Shown: positions 9,640 through 17,919 of the stretch, in pieces
Layout: every line of letters begins with the position of its first letter
Position numbering within the stretch: position 1 is the first letter of the stretch
Assembly: GCA_016744775.1 (NCBI GenBank)
Contig: JADGDS010000007.1
Span: forward strand, 1 to 64,000
From: Candidatus Marithrix sp.
Lineage (GTDB): Bacteria > Pseudomonadota > Gammaproteobacteria > Beggiatoales > Beggiatoaceae
DNA length: 64,000 nucleotides
Reading direction: 5' to 3'
Position numbers and translations under genes: made by a program
The notes under the pieces: generated by a model
What the model was told of the DNA's origin: nothing
Seen by the model: only the letters and a program-made list of their open reading frames with translations
The model's database searches: none

Positions 9640-9928
9640 AGCGAAAATCCTTGTATTGTTTCTGCTCAAACTTGTTAGCCTTTCGAGTTGATATAATTCT
9701 GACAGTTTGCCCATCTTCTCTATAACAATGACAAACAAGTAACATTTTTAGTTGTGAACTTAATCCTAAAAGGATAAAACGTTCTTCATCTTCTGAATGA
9801 TCTTGATCAGGAATTAAGCGAGCATAATCATCAAAAAATACAGTTTGTGCTTCTTCAAAAGAAATACCATGTTTTGTTTGATTGATGGTATTCTTTTTAT
9901 TATCCCATGTGAATTTAAGTTTATTCAT
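9629..9928 (-). CDS. brnT: BrnT-type ribonuclease toxin
   Basis: A 99-residue RelE-fold toxin of the BrnT family. Key stretches are FTWDNKKNTINQTKHGISFEEAQTVFFDDY, with the usual KHGISFEEA core, and RIISTRKANKFEQKQYKDF near the end. BrnT cleaves RNA and is neutralised by BrnA, encoded downstream with an 11-nt overlap. The ATG at 9928 is chosen; a TTG five codons upstream is open but falls inside the palindrome at 9936-9955. No clear Shine-Dalgarno precedes the ATG, so translation may be weak or leaderless. Confidence 0.9.
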   Translation of the reverse strand: MNKLKFTWDNKKNTINQTKHGISFEEAQTVFFDDYARLIPDQDHSEDEERFILLGLSSQLKMLLVCHCYREDGQTVRIISTRKANKFEQKQYKDFRYER

Positions 9929-9935
9929 ATCATAA

Positions 9936-9955
9936 GGGTTCAAAATATTGAACCC
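9936..9955. promoter_or_regulatory. Candidate brnTA operator
   Basis: A 20-bp palindrome (GGGTTCAA, 4-nt centre, TTGAACCC) begins 8 nt upstream of the brnT ATG. Ribbon-helix-helix antitoxins bind palindromes at this position to autorepress. Position and symmetry are visible; binding is inferred. Confidence 0.6.
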
Positions 9956-9984
9956 ATAAAAACCTGTCAGGTTTAAAATTCTAA

Positions 9985-11115
9985 CTAATCAGAAATAATG
10001 CTTTTACCCGGTGTTCCCGGCAAACGCGGCATAGTCTGTTCAGAAAATTCCCCAGTTAAACTATTCAAAAAGGCGACAATATCTTGTGCTTCTTTGTCTG
10101 TTAGCACTTTGCCTAGCTGAGTTTTAGCCATAACGCGCACTGCCTCATCAAGCGTTGCTACCGCACCATTATGAAAATAGGGGGCTGTTAAAGCTATATT
10201 GCGTAATGTTGGCACACGCCAGCTATGTTTATCACTTTCATTGCCAGTTACTTGATGTCGCCCGGTATCTTCTAACAGTTTGTACTTGGTATCATACTCA
10301 CTACCCGGAATACTTGGAAACTTCTGAAAAAAACCAGTGCCCATAGCTAATTGTGGTCCACTGAAATTTGCTCCCATATGACAGGCAAGACATCCTGCTT
10401 GTGCAAAAGTATTCATACCCTGTATTTGTTGCTCAGTCAGTGCTGTAATATCTCCTTTCACATAACGATCATAAGGTGAATTAGGAGTTATCAAGGTACG
10501 TTCATAAGCTGCGATAGCCTTAACTGTATTGTCGGTTGTAATCGGATTTTCCTCTTTAAAAACCGCCTTAAATAGAGGTTGATATCCGGGAATTGCTTTT
10601 AGAGTTTTTACTACAGCATTCCAATCCTTCATACCCATTTCAACTGGATTAGTTACTGGACCTTTGGCTTGTTCTTCAAGTGACGGGGCACGCCCATCCC
10701 AAAATTGTACAGATAAAAACGCGCTATTCCATACTGTAGGGGCACTGCGTCCACCGGTTTTGCCATCTACACCTACCGAGACTGGGCGATTATCATCACC
10801 ACCAGCCATAACATTGTGGCAAGAATTACAAGACACAGTGCCATTGCTGGATAAGCGGGGATCAAAATACAACTTTTTACCAAGTTCTATTTTAGCCGCC
10901 GATTGTGGGTTATCCGCTGGTATCGGTGGTGTTTCTGGTAAAGCTTTCTGCCATGTGAGCACAGGCAGCTTTTTATCAAGTTTTACTACTTTATCCGCCG
11001 GGATCGGTGGAGTTTCTGGCAAAGCCTCTTGTGATGTGGACACATAGTATGTTACAGCCCCTAATATTCCGGCTCCTACTATCCCACCCATTAATAGTGT
11101 GTTAGATAACTTCAT
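9985..11115 (-). CDS. Di-haem cytochrome c peroxidase (MauG/CcpA family)
   Basis: A periplasmic enzyme that reduces H2O2 using electrons from c-type cytochromes. The N-terminal helix (residues 7-25) is a signal or anchor. The two haem sites are CNSCH and CLACH, and the family motif GGRSAPTVWNSAFL with the following WDGRAPSLEEQA is intact. The spacing and 376-residue length suit the family. Odd feature: the 11-residue block ALPETPPIPAD occurs twice, at 31-41 and 58-68. The first copy forms a Pro-rich linker before the catalytic domain, and the duplication is also clear in the DNA. It lies between the brnTA module and copA, and diverges from copA; both could serve stress defence. Confidence 0.94.
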   Translation of the reverse strand: MKLSNTLLMGGIVGAGILGAVTYYVSTSQEALPETPPIPADKVVKLDKKLPVLTWQKALPETPPIPADNPQSAAKIELGKKLYFDPRLSSNGTVSCNSCHNVMAGGDDNRPVSVGVDGKTGGRSAPTVWNSAFLSVQFWDGRAPSLEEQAKGPVTNPVEMGMKDWNAVVKTLKAIPGYQPLFKAVFKEENPITTDNTVKAIAAYERTLITPNSPYDRYVKGDITALTEQQIQGMNTFAQAGCLACHMGANFSGPQLAMGTGFFQKFPSIPGSEYDTKYKLLEDTGRHQVTGNESDKHSWRVPTLRNIALTAPYFHNGAVATLDEAVRVMAKTQLGKVLTDKEAQDIVAFLNSLTGEFSEQTMPRLPGTPGKSIISD

Positions 11116-11183
11116 TAATTAGCTCCGTAAACTAATAATTAAATTATAATTTTACCATATACTAAAATTATATGCAAGCTAAA

Positions 11184-11239
11184 AAGCTTTGGTAAGAAAT
11201 GCCTTTTTCTTTAGACATATTTTAGAAATAGCCAATAGT
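11184..11239. repeat. Duplicated fragment of the brnA gene
   Basis: These 56 nt equal 9494-9549 inside brnA except for one base, in the same orientation. The copy stands alone in the peroxidase/copA intergenic region with no open frame. It is either the scar of a second BrnTA module or a partial duplication. Confidence 0.8.
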
Positions 11240-11341
11240 CAACTTTAGGGTAACCACAAGGAATTACCCCTACAAAATAATTGTGTTAGATCAGCAAGCC
11301 AATAAGACTGCACCGCCAAAAAAAATATTATAAAATGCAGC

Positions 11342-13447
11342 ATGGCTAAAATAAACTTAAATATAACAGGAATGATGTGTGCCAATTGTGTGCGCACTGT
11401 TGAACGAACCTTATTAAAAAAAACCCCGGGCGTTATTGCCGCTAATGTTAATTATGCTACCGAATCTGCTAGCATTGAATATAATTCTAAGCAAGTTTCT
11501 GCTGCTGAAATTACTGCCGCTATTAAACGCGCTGGTTATGGAGTTGTTGTAGAAAAACCAGCAGAAACAAATGATATTGCTAAGAAATTTTGGATTGGCT
11601 TGCTTTTTACTTTGCCACTTTTTTTGTTAAGCATGAGTCGCGATTTTAGTTTGATTGGAGAATGGGCACATGCTAGTTGGGTGAATTGGTTGATGTTATT
11701 GATGGCATTGCCAGTACAATTCTATGTTGGTTGGGATTTCTATCTTGGTTCTTGGAAATCGCTTAGAAATGGTGCCGCTAATATGGATGTGTTGGTGGCA
11801 ATGGGTAGTTCTGTTGCCTTTTTTTATAGCTTGTTGGTGATTTTAAATCCAATTTGGGGTGAACATGTCTATTTTGAAACCGCTGCACTTATCATAACTC
11901 TAATAAAACTAGGTAAATTATTAGAAGCTAAAGCTAAAAGTAAAACCAGTGCCGCTATTGAAAAATTAATAGGGCTTCAAGCTAAAACTGCTAAAGTTAT
12001 ACGTGATGGAGTTGAACAAGATATTGCTATTGAAAAATTACTGGTAGGTGATCTAATAATTGTACGCCCGGGCGAAAAAATTCCGGTTGATGGCAAAGTC
12101 ATTGAAGGGCAATCTAGCGTTGATGAAAGTATGATTACTGGTGAAAGTTTAGCAGTCTCAAAACAACAAGGTGATAATGTAATTGGTGCGACACTGAATA
12201 AACAAGGATTACTCAAAATCACTGCAACTAAAGTTGGTGCTGATACCGCTTTAGCGAATATTATTCGTCTTGTTCAAGAAGCCCAAGGTAGTAAGCCAGA
12301 GATTCAAAATTTAGCTGATAAAGTCGCAAGTATTTTTGTACCAGTCATTATTCTATTATCTATTTTTACTTTGCTAATCTGGTGGTTAGCGTTTGGTGCC
12401 GACTTTACTGACAGCATGATTAGAATGGTAACAGTATTAGTAATAGCCTGCCCTTGCGCGTTAGGTTTGGCAACACCAACGGCGATTATGGTTGGCACCG
12501 GAAAAGGTGCATTACAAGGAATATTATTTAAAAATAGTCAAGCCTTAGAGCAAGCTCATAAACTAAAAACTATCGTCTTAGACAAAACCGGCACCATCAC
12601 CAAAGGGCAAGCAATAGTAACAGATCTAACTATAAGCAATGAAACTTTACAATTAGCGGCATCAGCAGAGCGTGGTAGCGAACATCCACTTGGTGAAGCA
12701 ATTGTGAGATGTGCAAAAGAACGTGGCTTAACATTATTTGAACCAGAAGAATTTAAAGCGATAACTGGGCAAGGAATTACGGCAATAGTATCAGGTAAAA
12801 AGGTCGAGATTAATAATAAAGCGAACCATCCAAGCTTACAAGCAGAAGGAAAAACAGTTGTTTCGGTAACAATAAATGATAAAGCTGTCGGTTTAATAGC
12901 AATTGCAGATACAGTAAAAAGCAACTCCAAAGCAGCAATAGCCGAAATGCAAAAATTAGGTTTAAAAGTAATAATGCTAACCGGCGATAATAAAACCACA
13001 GCAACTGCAATTGCCAAACAAGTTGGAATCACAGAAGTAATAGCAGAAGTATTACCAAAAGATAAAGCTAATACCATCAAAGAATTGCAAAAACAAGGAT
13101 TAGTTGCAATGGTAGGCGACGGCATAAATGATGCCCCAGCTTTAGCTCAAGCAGATGTAGGAATTGCCATAGGCACAGGAACCGACATTGCGATGGAAAC
13201 TGCTGATCTTACCATCATGCAAGGCAATTTAAATTCGGTAGTTGATGCAATCAAATTAAGTCATGCAACTATCAGAACTATAAAACAAAACCTATTGTGG
13301 GCATTTGGATATAACATCATACTAATACCAATCGCAATGGGAATTTTATATCCATTTACATTACATCCAGCACTAGCCGCCGCTGCAATGGCATTTAGTA
13401 GTGTATCTGTGGTTATGAATAGTTTGCGCTTGCGCAGCAGTCACTAA
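11342..13447 (+). CDS. copA: Copper-exporting P1B-type ATPase
   Basis: Exports Cu(I) from the cytoplasm. A single N-terminal HMA domain carries GMMCANC (Cys 13 and 16). The membrane CPC motif is at 370-372 ([11 protein letters not shown]), the phosphorylated Asp 414 in DKTGTI, the SEHPLGEAI His-Pro motif, and [10 protein letters not shown] from 592. The C-terminal helices carry the conserved NxxxxP/S-rich segment. The 701-residue length fits CopA with one metal domain. The ATG at 11342 has no strong ribosome site. No CueR-type regulator or CueR palindrome was recognised upstream. All motifs missing from the ATPase at 130-2127 are present here, a useful contrast. Confidence 0.95.
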   Translation: MAKINLNITGMMCANCVRTVERTLLKKTPGVIAANVNYATESASIEYNSKQVSAAEITAAIKRAGYGVVVEKPAETNDIAKKFWIGLLFTLPLFLLSMSRDFSLIGEWAHASWVNWLMLLMALPVQFYVGWDFYLGSWKSLRNGAANMDVLVAMGSSVAFFYSLLVILNPIWGEHVYFETAALIITLIKLGKLLEAKAKSKTSAAIEKLIGLQAKTAKVIRDGVEQDIAIEKLLVGDLIIVRPGEKIPVDGKVIEGQSSVDESMITGESLAVSKQQGDNVIGATLNKQGLLKITATKVGADTALANIIRLVQEAQGSKPEIQNLADKVASIFVPVIILLSIFTLLIWWLAFGADFTDSMIRMVTVLVIACPCALGLATPTAIMVGTGKGALQGILFKNSQALEQAHKLKTIVLDKTGTITKGQAIVTDLTISNETLQLAASAERGSEHPLGEAIVRCAKERGLTLFEPEEFKAITGQGITAIVSGKKVEINNKANHPSLQAEGKTVVSVTINDKAVGLIAIADTVKSNSKAAIAEMQKLGLKVIMLTGDNKTTATAIAKQVGITEVIAEVLPKDKANTIKELQKQGLVAMVGDGINDAPALAQADVGIAIGTGTDIAMETADLTIMQGNLNSVVDAIKLSHATIRTIKQNLLWAFGYNIILIPIAMGILYPFTLHPALAAAAMAFSSVSVVMNSLRLRSSH

Positions 13448-13461
13448 AGTTTTGTAATTTT

Positions 13462-13549
13462 GTAGGTTGGGTTAGCTTTTTTTACGTAGTAAAAAAACGT
13501 AACCCAACAAGAATGTGCCATAAAATGTTGGGTTACTAATCCAACCTAC
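13462..13549. repeat. GTAGGTTGGG-type inverted-repeat element
   Basis: The outer arms GTAGGTTGGGTTAG and CTAATCCAACCTAC pair with one mismatch, and inner GTTGGGTTA/TAACCCAAC pieces allow alternative stems. It lies 14 nt after copA. Related elements stand at 48049-48132 and 52943-53000. It looks like a short non-autonomous mobile or REP-like sequence and may act as a terminator. Confidence 0.7.
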
Positions 13550-13577
13550 TCTACTTGCTTAATTCATAAAAAAAATT

Positions 13578-13618
13578 ACTAATCAAAGATAAAAATTATG
13601 GAGAACGCTTTTTAAATG
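13578..13618 (+). repeat. 41-bp direct repeat, copy 1
   Basis: Starts ACTAATCAAAGATAAAAATT and ends CGCTTTTTAAATG. It is identical to 15988-16028. The pair brackets the two secreted-protein genes. Confidence 0.85.
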
Positions 13619-13890
13619 ATTTACGCCAACGTGTTTATTTTGGTGTTGGGGTTTTGGGGAAGGAAATTGAATTTTAGAGATTTCATCCTTACAATATTAG
13701 TTGTTATAAAACATTAGTTGTACTAAATTGTATAATTTTTTATAACTAATTGTTTTTAAAATAAGTAAAAAAACTTAATAAAATGCTTGCAAATAAAATA
13801 TTATGATGTTAATATGTCAGCCAACTAAATAACTAGTAACATCCAATTAGTTATTTTTATTATTTAACTAAATTATTTGAGGAAATAATC

Positions 13891-13980
13891 GTGAACTTAT
13901 CACTCTACTATCAAGATCAATCTTGCTGTCCAATTAAATTTTTATATCATAACTACAACTTACAATTATTTTTTGTCTAA
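13891..13980 (+). CDS. Possible 29-residue leader peptide
   Basis: A GTG start lies 6-7 nt after TTGAGGAAATAATC, a good ribosome site. The frame codes for 29 residues with two adjacent Cys (QDQSCCPIKF) and many aromatics, and has no relatives I know. It may be a leader peptide or chance. The shared upstream block with the frame at 14117 is the only support. Confidence 0.25.
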   Translation: MNLSLYYQDQSCCPIKFLYHNYNLQLFFV

Positions 13981-14116
13981 AATTGCGTCTAATTTATGGC
14001 AAACTATTAATCGCGTCTCACTACTATAGCTGAATAGTGTTATTTGTCATAATTAAATTGTTTGTTTACATTAAATAAACTTATTTATCAGATTTTATTA
14101 AATTGAGGAAATAACT

Positions 14117-14227
14117 ATGGAAACTTCAAAATTATCCATTGTTTGTCAGTATAACTGCGCCTTAAAGAAGGAGATGTCTTGTTTATTAATTAATAATTTT
14201 AACCACAAAAAGGAGTTCATATTATGA
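14117..14227 (+). CDS. Possible 36-residue peptide coupled to the next gene
   Basis: The ATG follows AATTGAGGAAATAACT, the same ribosome-site block as at 13891. The frame ends TGA overlapping the ATG of the secreted protein (ATGA), a classic translational-coupling arrangement. The residues (start METSKLSIVCQYNC) match nothing I recognise. Confidence 0.3.
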   Translation: METSKLSIVCQYNCALKKEMSCLLINNFNHKKEFIL

Positions 14228-14949
14228 ACAATAAATTAAAACCAGCAGTACTTTCTGTCAGTATTTTAGGTTTAGGTATTGGTTATAGTGTAGATGCTTT
14301 ATCAGCATCAGCAATTTATACGCCAATAACGATTGATAATTTTGGTAATTCAAATACTTATAATAAAGCAGGTGAAATAGATTTCAACAAAGTTATGTTT
14401 GAAATTTTTGATCCTCTAACTGATGAACCCACGGGAAAATATGCTGTATTTCATGCTCCACGTATAGGAGAATATAACCAAAACACAGGATACTTTTATC
14501 CATCTTCCGAATATAACGATGGTAAATTTACTTTAGATGTTATGCCGGGCTTTAACGATGTTCGTATTTCGCCGGATTCAATGGATGCACTTGGGCATTC
14601 AAACACTGTTCATGTAGTTACAATTGTGTCTGATCAAACTAATGGTTGTATGACTTGTAAGAATCAATTAACCATGCCGGTATGTATTGCTGGACAAATT
14701 GGCTACAATTTAAGTCCAACATATTACAATCAGGTTCCTGTAAATGACAGAACTAATATTCCAGCATTTTCAATGAAACAGAATAGTTTTTGTCTGCCAC
14801 GTGTTGAAATAGAAAATTGGGCACTTATTCCGGGGCTGCCTAAACCTGTAAAATTACCATCAGAGTGTTACAAAATGACTCTGGATACTGCAACTACACA
14901 AATTGGTATTTTAAAAATTAAAAGTAAACCAGAAGTAAGTTGTAATTAA
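14224..14949 (+). CDS. Secreted protein of unknown function
   Basis: Residues 1-28 form a Sec signal peptide ending about ALSASA. The mature part (~210 residues) is rich in Asn, Thr, Tyr and Pro with alternating hydrophobics, as in beta-sandwich surface proteins. It has six Cys, including GCMTCKN and a C-terminal Cys, so disulfides are likely. The ribosome site (aaggag) is strong. It stands 63 nt before the RCC1-repeat gene, probably the same transcript, and the two are bracketed by a direct repeat. I do not recognise the family; adhesin or matrix protein are guesses. Confidence 0.7.
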   Translation: MNNKLKPAVLSVSILGLGIGYSVDALSASAIYTPITIDNFGNSNTYNKAGEIDFNKVMFEIFDPLTDEPTGKYAVFHAPRIGEYNQNTGYFYPSSEYNDGKFTLDVMPGFNDVRISPDSMDALGHSNTVHVVTIVSDQTNGCMTCKNQLTMPVCIAGQIGYNLSPTYYNQVPVNDRTNIPAFSMKQNSFCLPRVEIENWALIPGLPKPVKLPSECYKMTLDTATTQIGILKIKSKPEVSCN

Positions 14950-15012
14950 TAATTAACAAATGACGTGGTACATTCCGCGTCATAAAAGATTACACAAAAA
15001 AGGAAATATATC

Positions 15013-15876
15013 ATGAAATTTACGCTAAACAATTTTTCAGCTATTATATGTTATGTAACAATTGGTTTCATATATAGTTTAGAAGCTTATGCTCTGTCAT
15101 TAAGTGCAGGTGATGCGCATAATTGTGCTATTAATAATGATGGTAAAGTAATTTGTTGGGGTGATAATAAGTCTGGTCAATCCACCCCACCCGCTGATGA
15201 AACATTTATTCAGATAGATGCTGGAGGAATAAATACTTGTGGAATTAAAGATGATTCCAGTATAGTTTGTTGGGGTCATAATGGCGATGATCGTTCCATA
15301 GCTCCAAACGGTCAATTTTCCCAACTTAGTTCCGGCGGCGCACATAGTTGTGCGATTAATGATAATGGAAACATAATTTGCTGGGGCTATAATTATTTTG
15401 AACAGGCAACAGCTCCTAGCGGCACATTTATTCAAGTAAGTGCAGGCGGAATGCATAGTTGTGCTATTAAACAAGATGGCAGTTTAATTTGCTGGGGTTG
15501 GAATAGAAATAATCAAGCCACACCGCCATCAGGTAAATTTATTCAAGTCAGTGCAGGATGGTATTATAGTTGTGCTATTAGAATAGATGGTAGCGTAGTT
15601 TGTTGGGGTAATAATGAAGATTATGAATCATCTTTATCTGATGGTATATTTATTCAAATAAATACAGATTTATCACATTCTTGTGCCGTAAAAGAGGATG
15701 GAACAATTAGTTGTTGGGGTTATAATTTGAGTGATCAAGCAACGCCACCTGAAGGTGATACATTTACAGAAGTAGCTGTAGGTAATGCACATAGTTGTGC
15801 GAAGAAAAATGATGGTAGTATTGCCTGTTGGGGTTGGAATAAATATGGTCGAGCAACACCACCTTCTTTAAATTAA
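15013..15876 (+). CDS. Secreted RCC1-repeat (beta-propeller) protein
   Basis: A signal peptide (about 1-28) is followed by seven repeats of roughly 37 residues with the pattern G-x-x-H-S-C-A-I-x-x-D-G-x-x-x-C-W-G, typical of the RCC1/ATS1 family. Seven blades would close one propeller and fill the whole 287-residue chain. Each blade has a paired Cys, which suggests disulfides outside the cytoplasm. Eukaryotic RCC1 is an exchange factor. Bacterial secreted versions are mostly uncharacterised and thought to bind proteins or carbohydrate. The ribosome site (aaaggaaa) is good. Likely partner of the preceding secreted protein. Confidence 0.88.
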   Translation: MKFTLNNFSAIICYVTIGFIYSLEAYALSLSAGDAHNCAINNDGKVICWGDNKSGQSTPPADETFIQIDAGGINTCGIKDDSSIVCWGHNGDDRSIAPNGQFSQLSSGGAHSCAINDNGNIICWGYNYFEQATAPSGTFIQVSAGGMHSCAIKQDGSLICWGWNRNNQATPPSGKFIQVSAGWYYSCAIRIDGSVVCWGNNEDYESSLSDGIFIQINTDLSHSCAVKEDGTISCWGYNLSDQATPPEGDTFTEVAVGNAHSCAKKNDGSIACWGWNKYGRATPPSLN

Positions 15877-15987
15877 TAAAAACTTTGTAAAAATGTTCGA
15901 TTGTAAATATAATCCGTGCCTTTTGATAGCAAAATTTATCTGATAGAATTCAAATACGCTGAAGATGGAACTAATATGGATAGTTTG

Positions 15988-16028
15988 ACTAATCAAAGAT
16001 AAAAATTATGGAGAACGCTTTTTAAATG
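15988..16028 (+). repeat. 41-bp direct repeat, copy 2
   Basis: Identical to 13578-13618, 2.4 kb away in the same orientation. It is directly followed by the hairpin at 16028-16045. Confidence 0.85.
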
Positions 16029-16045
16029 GTCGGTTATCACCGACC
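16028..16045. terminator. Hairpin GGTCGGT/ACCGACC between convergent genes
   Basis: Perfect 7-bp stem with a 4-nt loop, 30 nt from the end of the minus-strand lipoprotein gene. Confidence 0.5.
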
Positions 16046-16074
16046 CTACACTTCTCAGCTATACATTAAAATAA

Positions 16075-16626
16075 TTAAATTTTAGGAGCAATGATATTTT
16101 TATATTGGAAAGTGGTTTTTGAATTAATAGATGTTGATTTCTCGGTTTCCATATAAGGCAGAGCATCTCCTTTTCCTATATAAAATTTCATATCAGAAGT
16201 CAATACGAATTCCGGGGAGAATGCCATCTCACGTTTATAACTAATCATGTGAGTTTCAACACCATTTAATGTTTTGCTTCCTTCTACTTTACAATCAGCG
16301 ATTTTAATGTCTCCACTCTGAATGCCTTCTATTGCTGATTTATAAATATTACTAGGATCTTCTTCTAATTTTTCCCATTCTTCACCATCCAAACGTGTAA
16401 AATACTGTTCATTGATTTTCATTATTTCTTGTTTAGCCTTAGCATTTTCACTAACACGAAGAAACATAGAAGTTTCTATAAGTTTTTCAAATGCTTTAGT
16501 GATATTTTTATTACAATCAGTATCTAGTGTAAAAGCAGACTGACTTGATTTATTTGGATTTGTATTACAGGCAGTAATGGATAGTAATAAAGTCAATAAG
16601 AAAGAACTAAATAAAAATTTTAACAT
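16075..16626 (-). CDS. Predicted lipoprotein, unknown function
   Basis: The ATG at 16626 is chosen because AAAGG stands 7-8 nt upstream and it gives a compact lipoprotein signal (MLKFLFSSFLLTLLLSITAC). The GTG 33 nt upstream would add a polar extension. The lipobox is ITAC, so Cys 20 is probably lipidated. The mature part (~163 residues) is mixed alpha/beta with KFYIGKGDALPYMETEKS near the end, resembling small periplasmic proteins that bind lipids or sugars. One further Cys pair may form a disulfide. It follows thiO by 41 nt on the same strand; no functional link is evident. Confidence 0.72.
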   Translation of the reverse strand: MLKFLFSSFLLTLLLSITACNTNPNKSSQSAFTLDTDCNKNITKAFEKLIETSMFLRVSENAKAKQEIMKINEQYFTRLDGEEWEKLEEDPSNIYKSAIEGIQSGDIKIADCKVEGSKTLNGVETHMISYKREMAFSPEFVLTSDMKFYIGKGDALPYMETEKSTSINSKTTFQYKNIIAPKI

Positions 16627-16667
16627 AAATTTACCTTTGATAATATTATTGTTATTCACTTATAAAT

Positions 16668-17732
16668 TTATAAGGGAAATTGATAAGGGCAAGGATCCAA
16701 AATAGGTGATCGTTCTAAAATTATATCTGCCAATAATCGCGCTGAGGCTAAACCTAATACAATACCATTACGAAAATGCCCTGCATTCATATATAATCCT
16801 TCAATATCAGGATGTTTGCCAATATAAGGCACACCATTTGGAGAACTAGGGCGTAAACCTGCCCAATGTTTTTCTACTTGGTAATTTGCTAATTTAGGTA
16901 TTAAATCAAATGCAATTGATGTTAATTCTTCTTTAGCGGCAGTTGTAATATTTTTCTTGAAACCAACATGTTCCAAAGTACTACCTACCAAAACGTAACC
17001 ATCACGACGTGGAATTACATAATGATCATTAGCCAATACCATGCGTGAAATTAAAGCTGGTGGCGTTTTAAATAAAATCATTTGCCCACATACTGGTTTT
17101 ACATCAATATTTTTAATAAAATTAGCACTCCAAGCTCCAGTTGCTACAACAACTCGTTTAGCAGCAATAAATCCTTGTTCAGTTTCTACCCCTATAATTT
17201 TATTATCTTGTTCTTGTAAAGTTTTTACTTCTTGATGTTCTAATAACTCAATTCCTGATAATATCACAGCTTGTTTCAAAGCTTGAAGTAAACGCGGATT
17301 ACGTACATTACTTATATCAGGCAAGCATAAAGCTTGTTGATAATTAGGATTTAATTGTGGTTCATATACTTGTGCATTCTCAAGATATTCTAATTGAACT
17401 TTATATTGTTCAGCCCAAACACGAGCTTGAGAATAATCTTCAGTATCAAGAACCAATAAGCCAGTATGATGTAATTCAGGATCAATTCCAGTTTTAGCTT
17501 TAATATCATCTACAAAACTAGGATAATATTGTTGACTCCAACTAGCCAAAGCAGTAACAGCATCAGAATAACGCCAAGGATAAAGAGGAGAAATAATTCC
17601 ACCACCAGCCCAAGAAGATTCTTGCCCAATATTTTGCCGTTCAATTACAGTTACTTTCAAACCAGCATCTTGTAATTGTAAAGCTGTCAATAAGCCGCTA
17701 ATGCCAGCACCAATAATTAAACAATCATTCAT
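16668..17732 (-). CDS. thiO: FAD-dependent glycine oxidase ThiO
   Basis: Oxidises glycine to iminoglycine for the thiazole part of thiamine in the ThiO-type pathway. The N-terminal FAD site is IIGAGISGLLTALQLQDAG, followed by the family stretch IGQESSWAGGGIISPLYPWRY. The C-terminal AGLRPSSPNGVPYIGKHP and AGHFRNGIVLG segments match DAO-type flavoenzymes of ThiO length (354 residues). Ribosome site GGATAT precedes the ATG. No thiG/thiS lies beside it, and a 153-bp inverted-repeat element separates it from hslU upstream. Confidence 0.92.
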   Translation of the reverse strand: MNDCLIIGAGISGLLTALQLQDAGLKVTVIERQNIGQESSWAGGGIISPLYPWRYSDAVTALASWSQQYYPSFVDDIKAKTGIDPELHHTGLLVLDTEDYSQARVWAEQYKVQLEYLENAQVYEPQLNPNYQQALCLPDISNVRNPRLLQALKQAVILSGIELLEHQEVKTLQEQDNKIIGVETEQGFIAAKRVVVATGAWSANFIKNIDVKPVCGQMILFKTPPALISRMVLANDHYVIPRRDGYVLVGSTLEHVGFKKNITTAAKEELTSIAFDLIPKLANYQVEKHWAGLRPSSPNGVPYIGKHPDIEGLYMNAGHFRNGIVLGLASARLLADIILERSPILDPCPYQFPL

Positions 17733-17747
17733 GATAAATATCCTTTA

Positions 17748-17900
17748 TTCCTCGTTCCCACGCTCCAGCGTGGTAACGCATGTGTCGGCGCTCCAGCGCC
17801 GAGTAAAACCACTATAATTAATTAGCCAGCACAAGAAAAAAACACTTGACGCTGGAGCGTCTGCTCATGCGTTACCACGCTAGAGCGTGGGAACGAGGAA
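17748..17900. repeat. Large inverted repeat (GTTCCCACGC family)
   Basis: Two 35-bp arms starting TTCCTCGTTCCCACGCTCCA pair with one mismatch around an 83-bp centre that contains further GCTCCAGC/GCTGGAGC pieces. It sits between hslU and thiO. Such GTTCCCACGCTCCAGCGTGGGAACG elements are widespread intergenic repeats in environmental gammaproteobacteria. A 22-bp short form is at 29033-29054. Confidence 0.85.
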
Positions 17901-17919
17901 ATGGTGGGTTTTACTTCGT

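Larger units (their letters stand above)
13550..14223. other. Long leader region before two secreted-protein genes
   Basis: AT-rich stretch with the first copy of a 41-bp direct repeat (13578-13618) and two very short frames, each behind an identical TTGAGGAAATAA-like ribosome site (13891 and 14117; listed separately). I saw no recognised riboswitch. The duplicated ribosome-site blocks suggest a partly duplicated leader. Confidence 0.5.

Noticed and set aside
9640..9738. N-terminal extension of the BrnA antitoxin
   Set aside because: The extra 33 residues only re-read brnT in another frame; the ATG at 9639 gives the normal BrnA length and an 11-nt overlap.
12556..13125. 189-residue antisense frame in copA
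   Set aside because: Lies wholly inside an intact copA with all motifs; low-complexity composition of a shadow frame.
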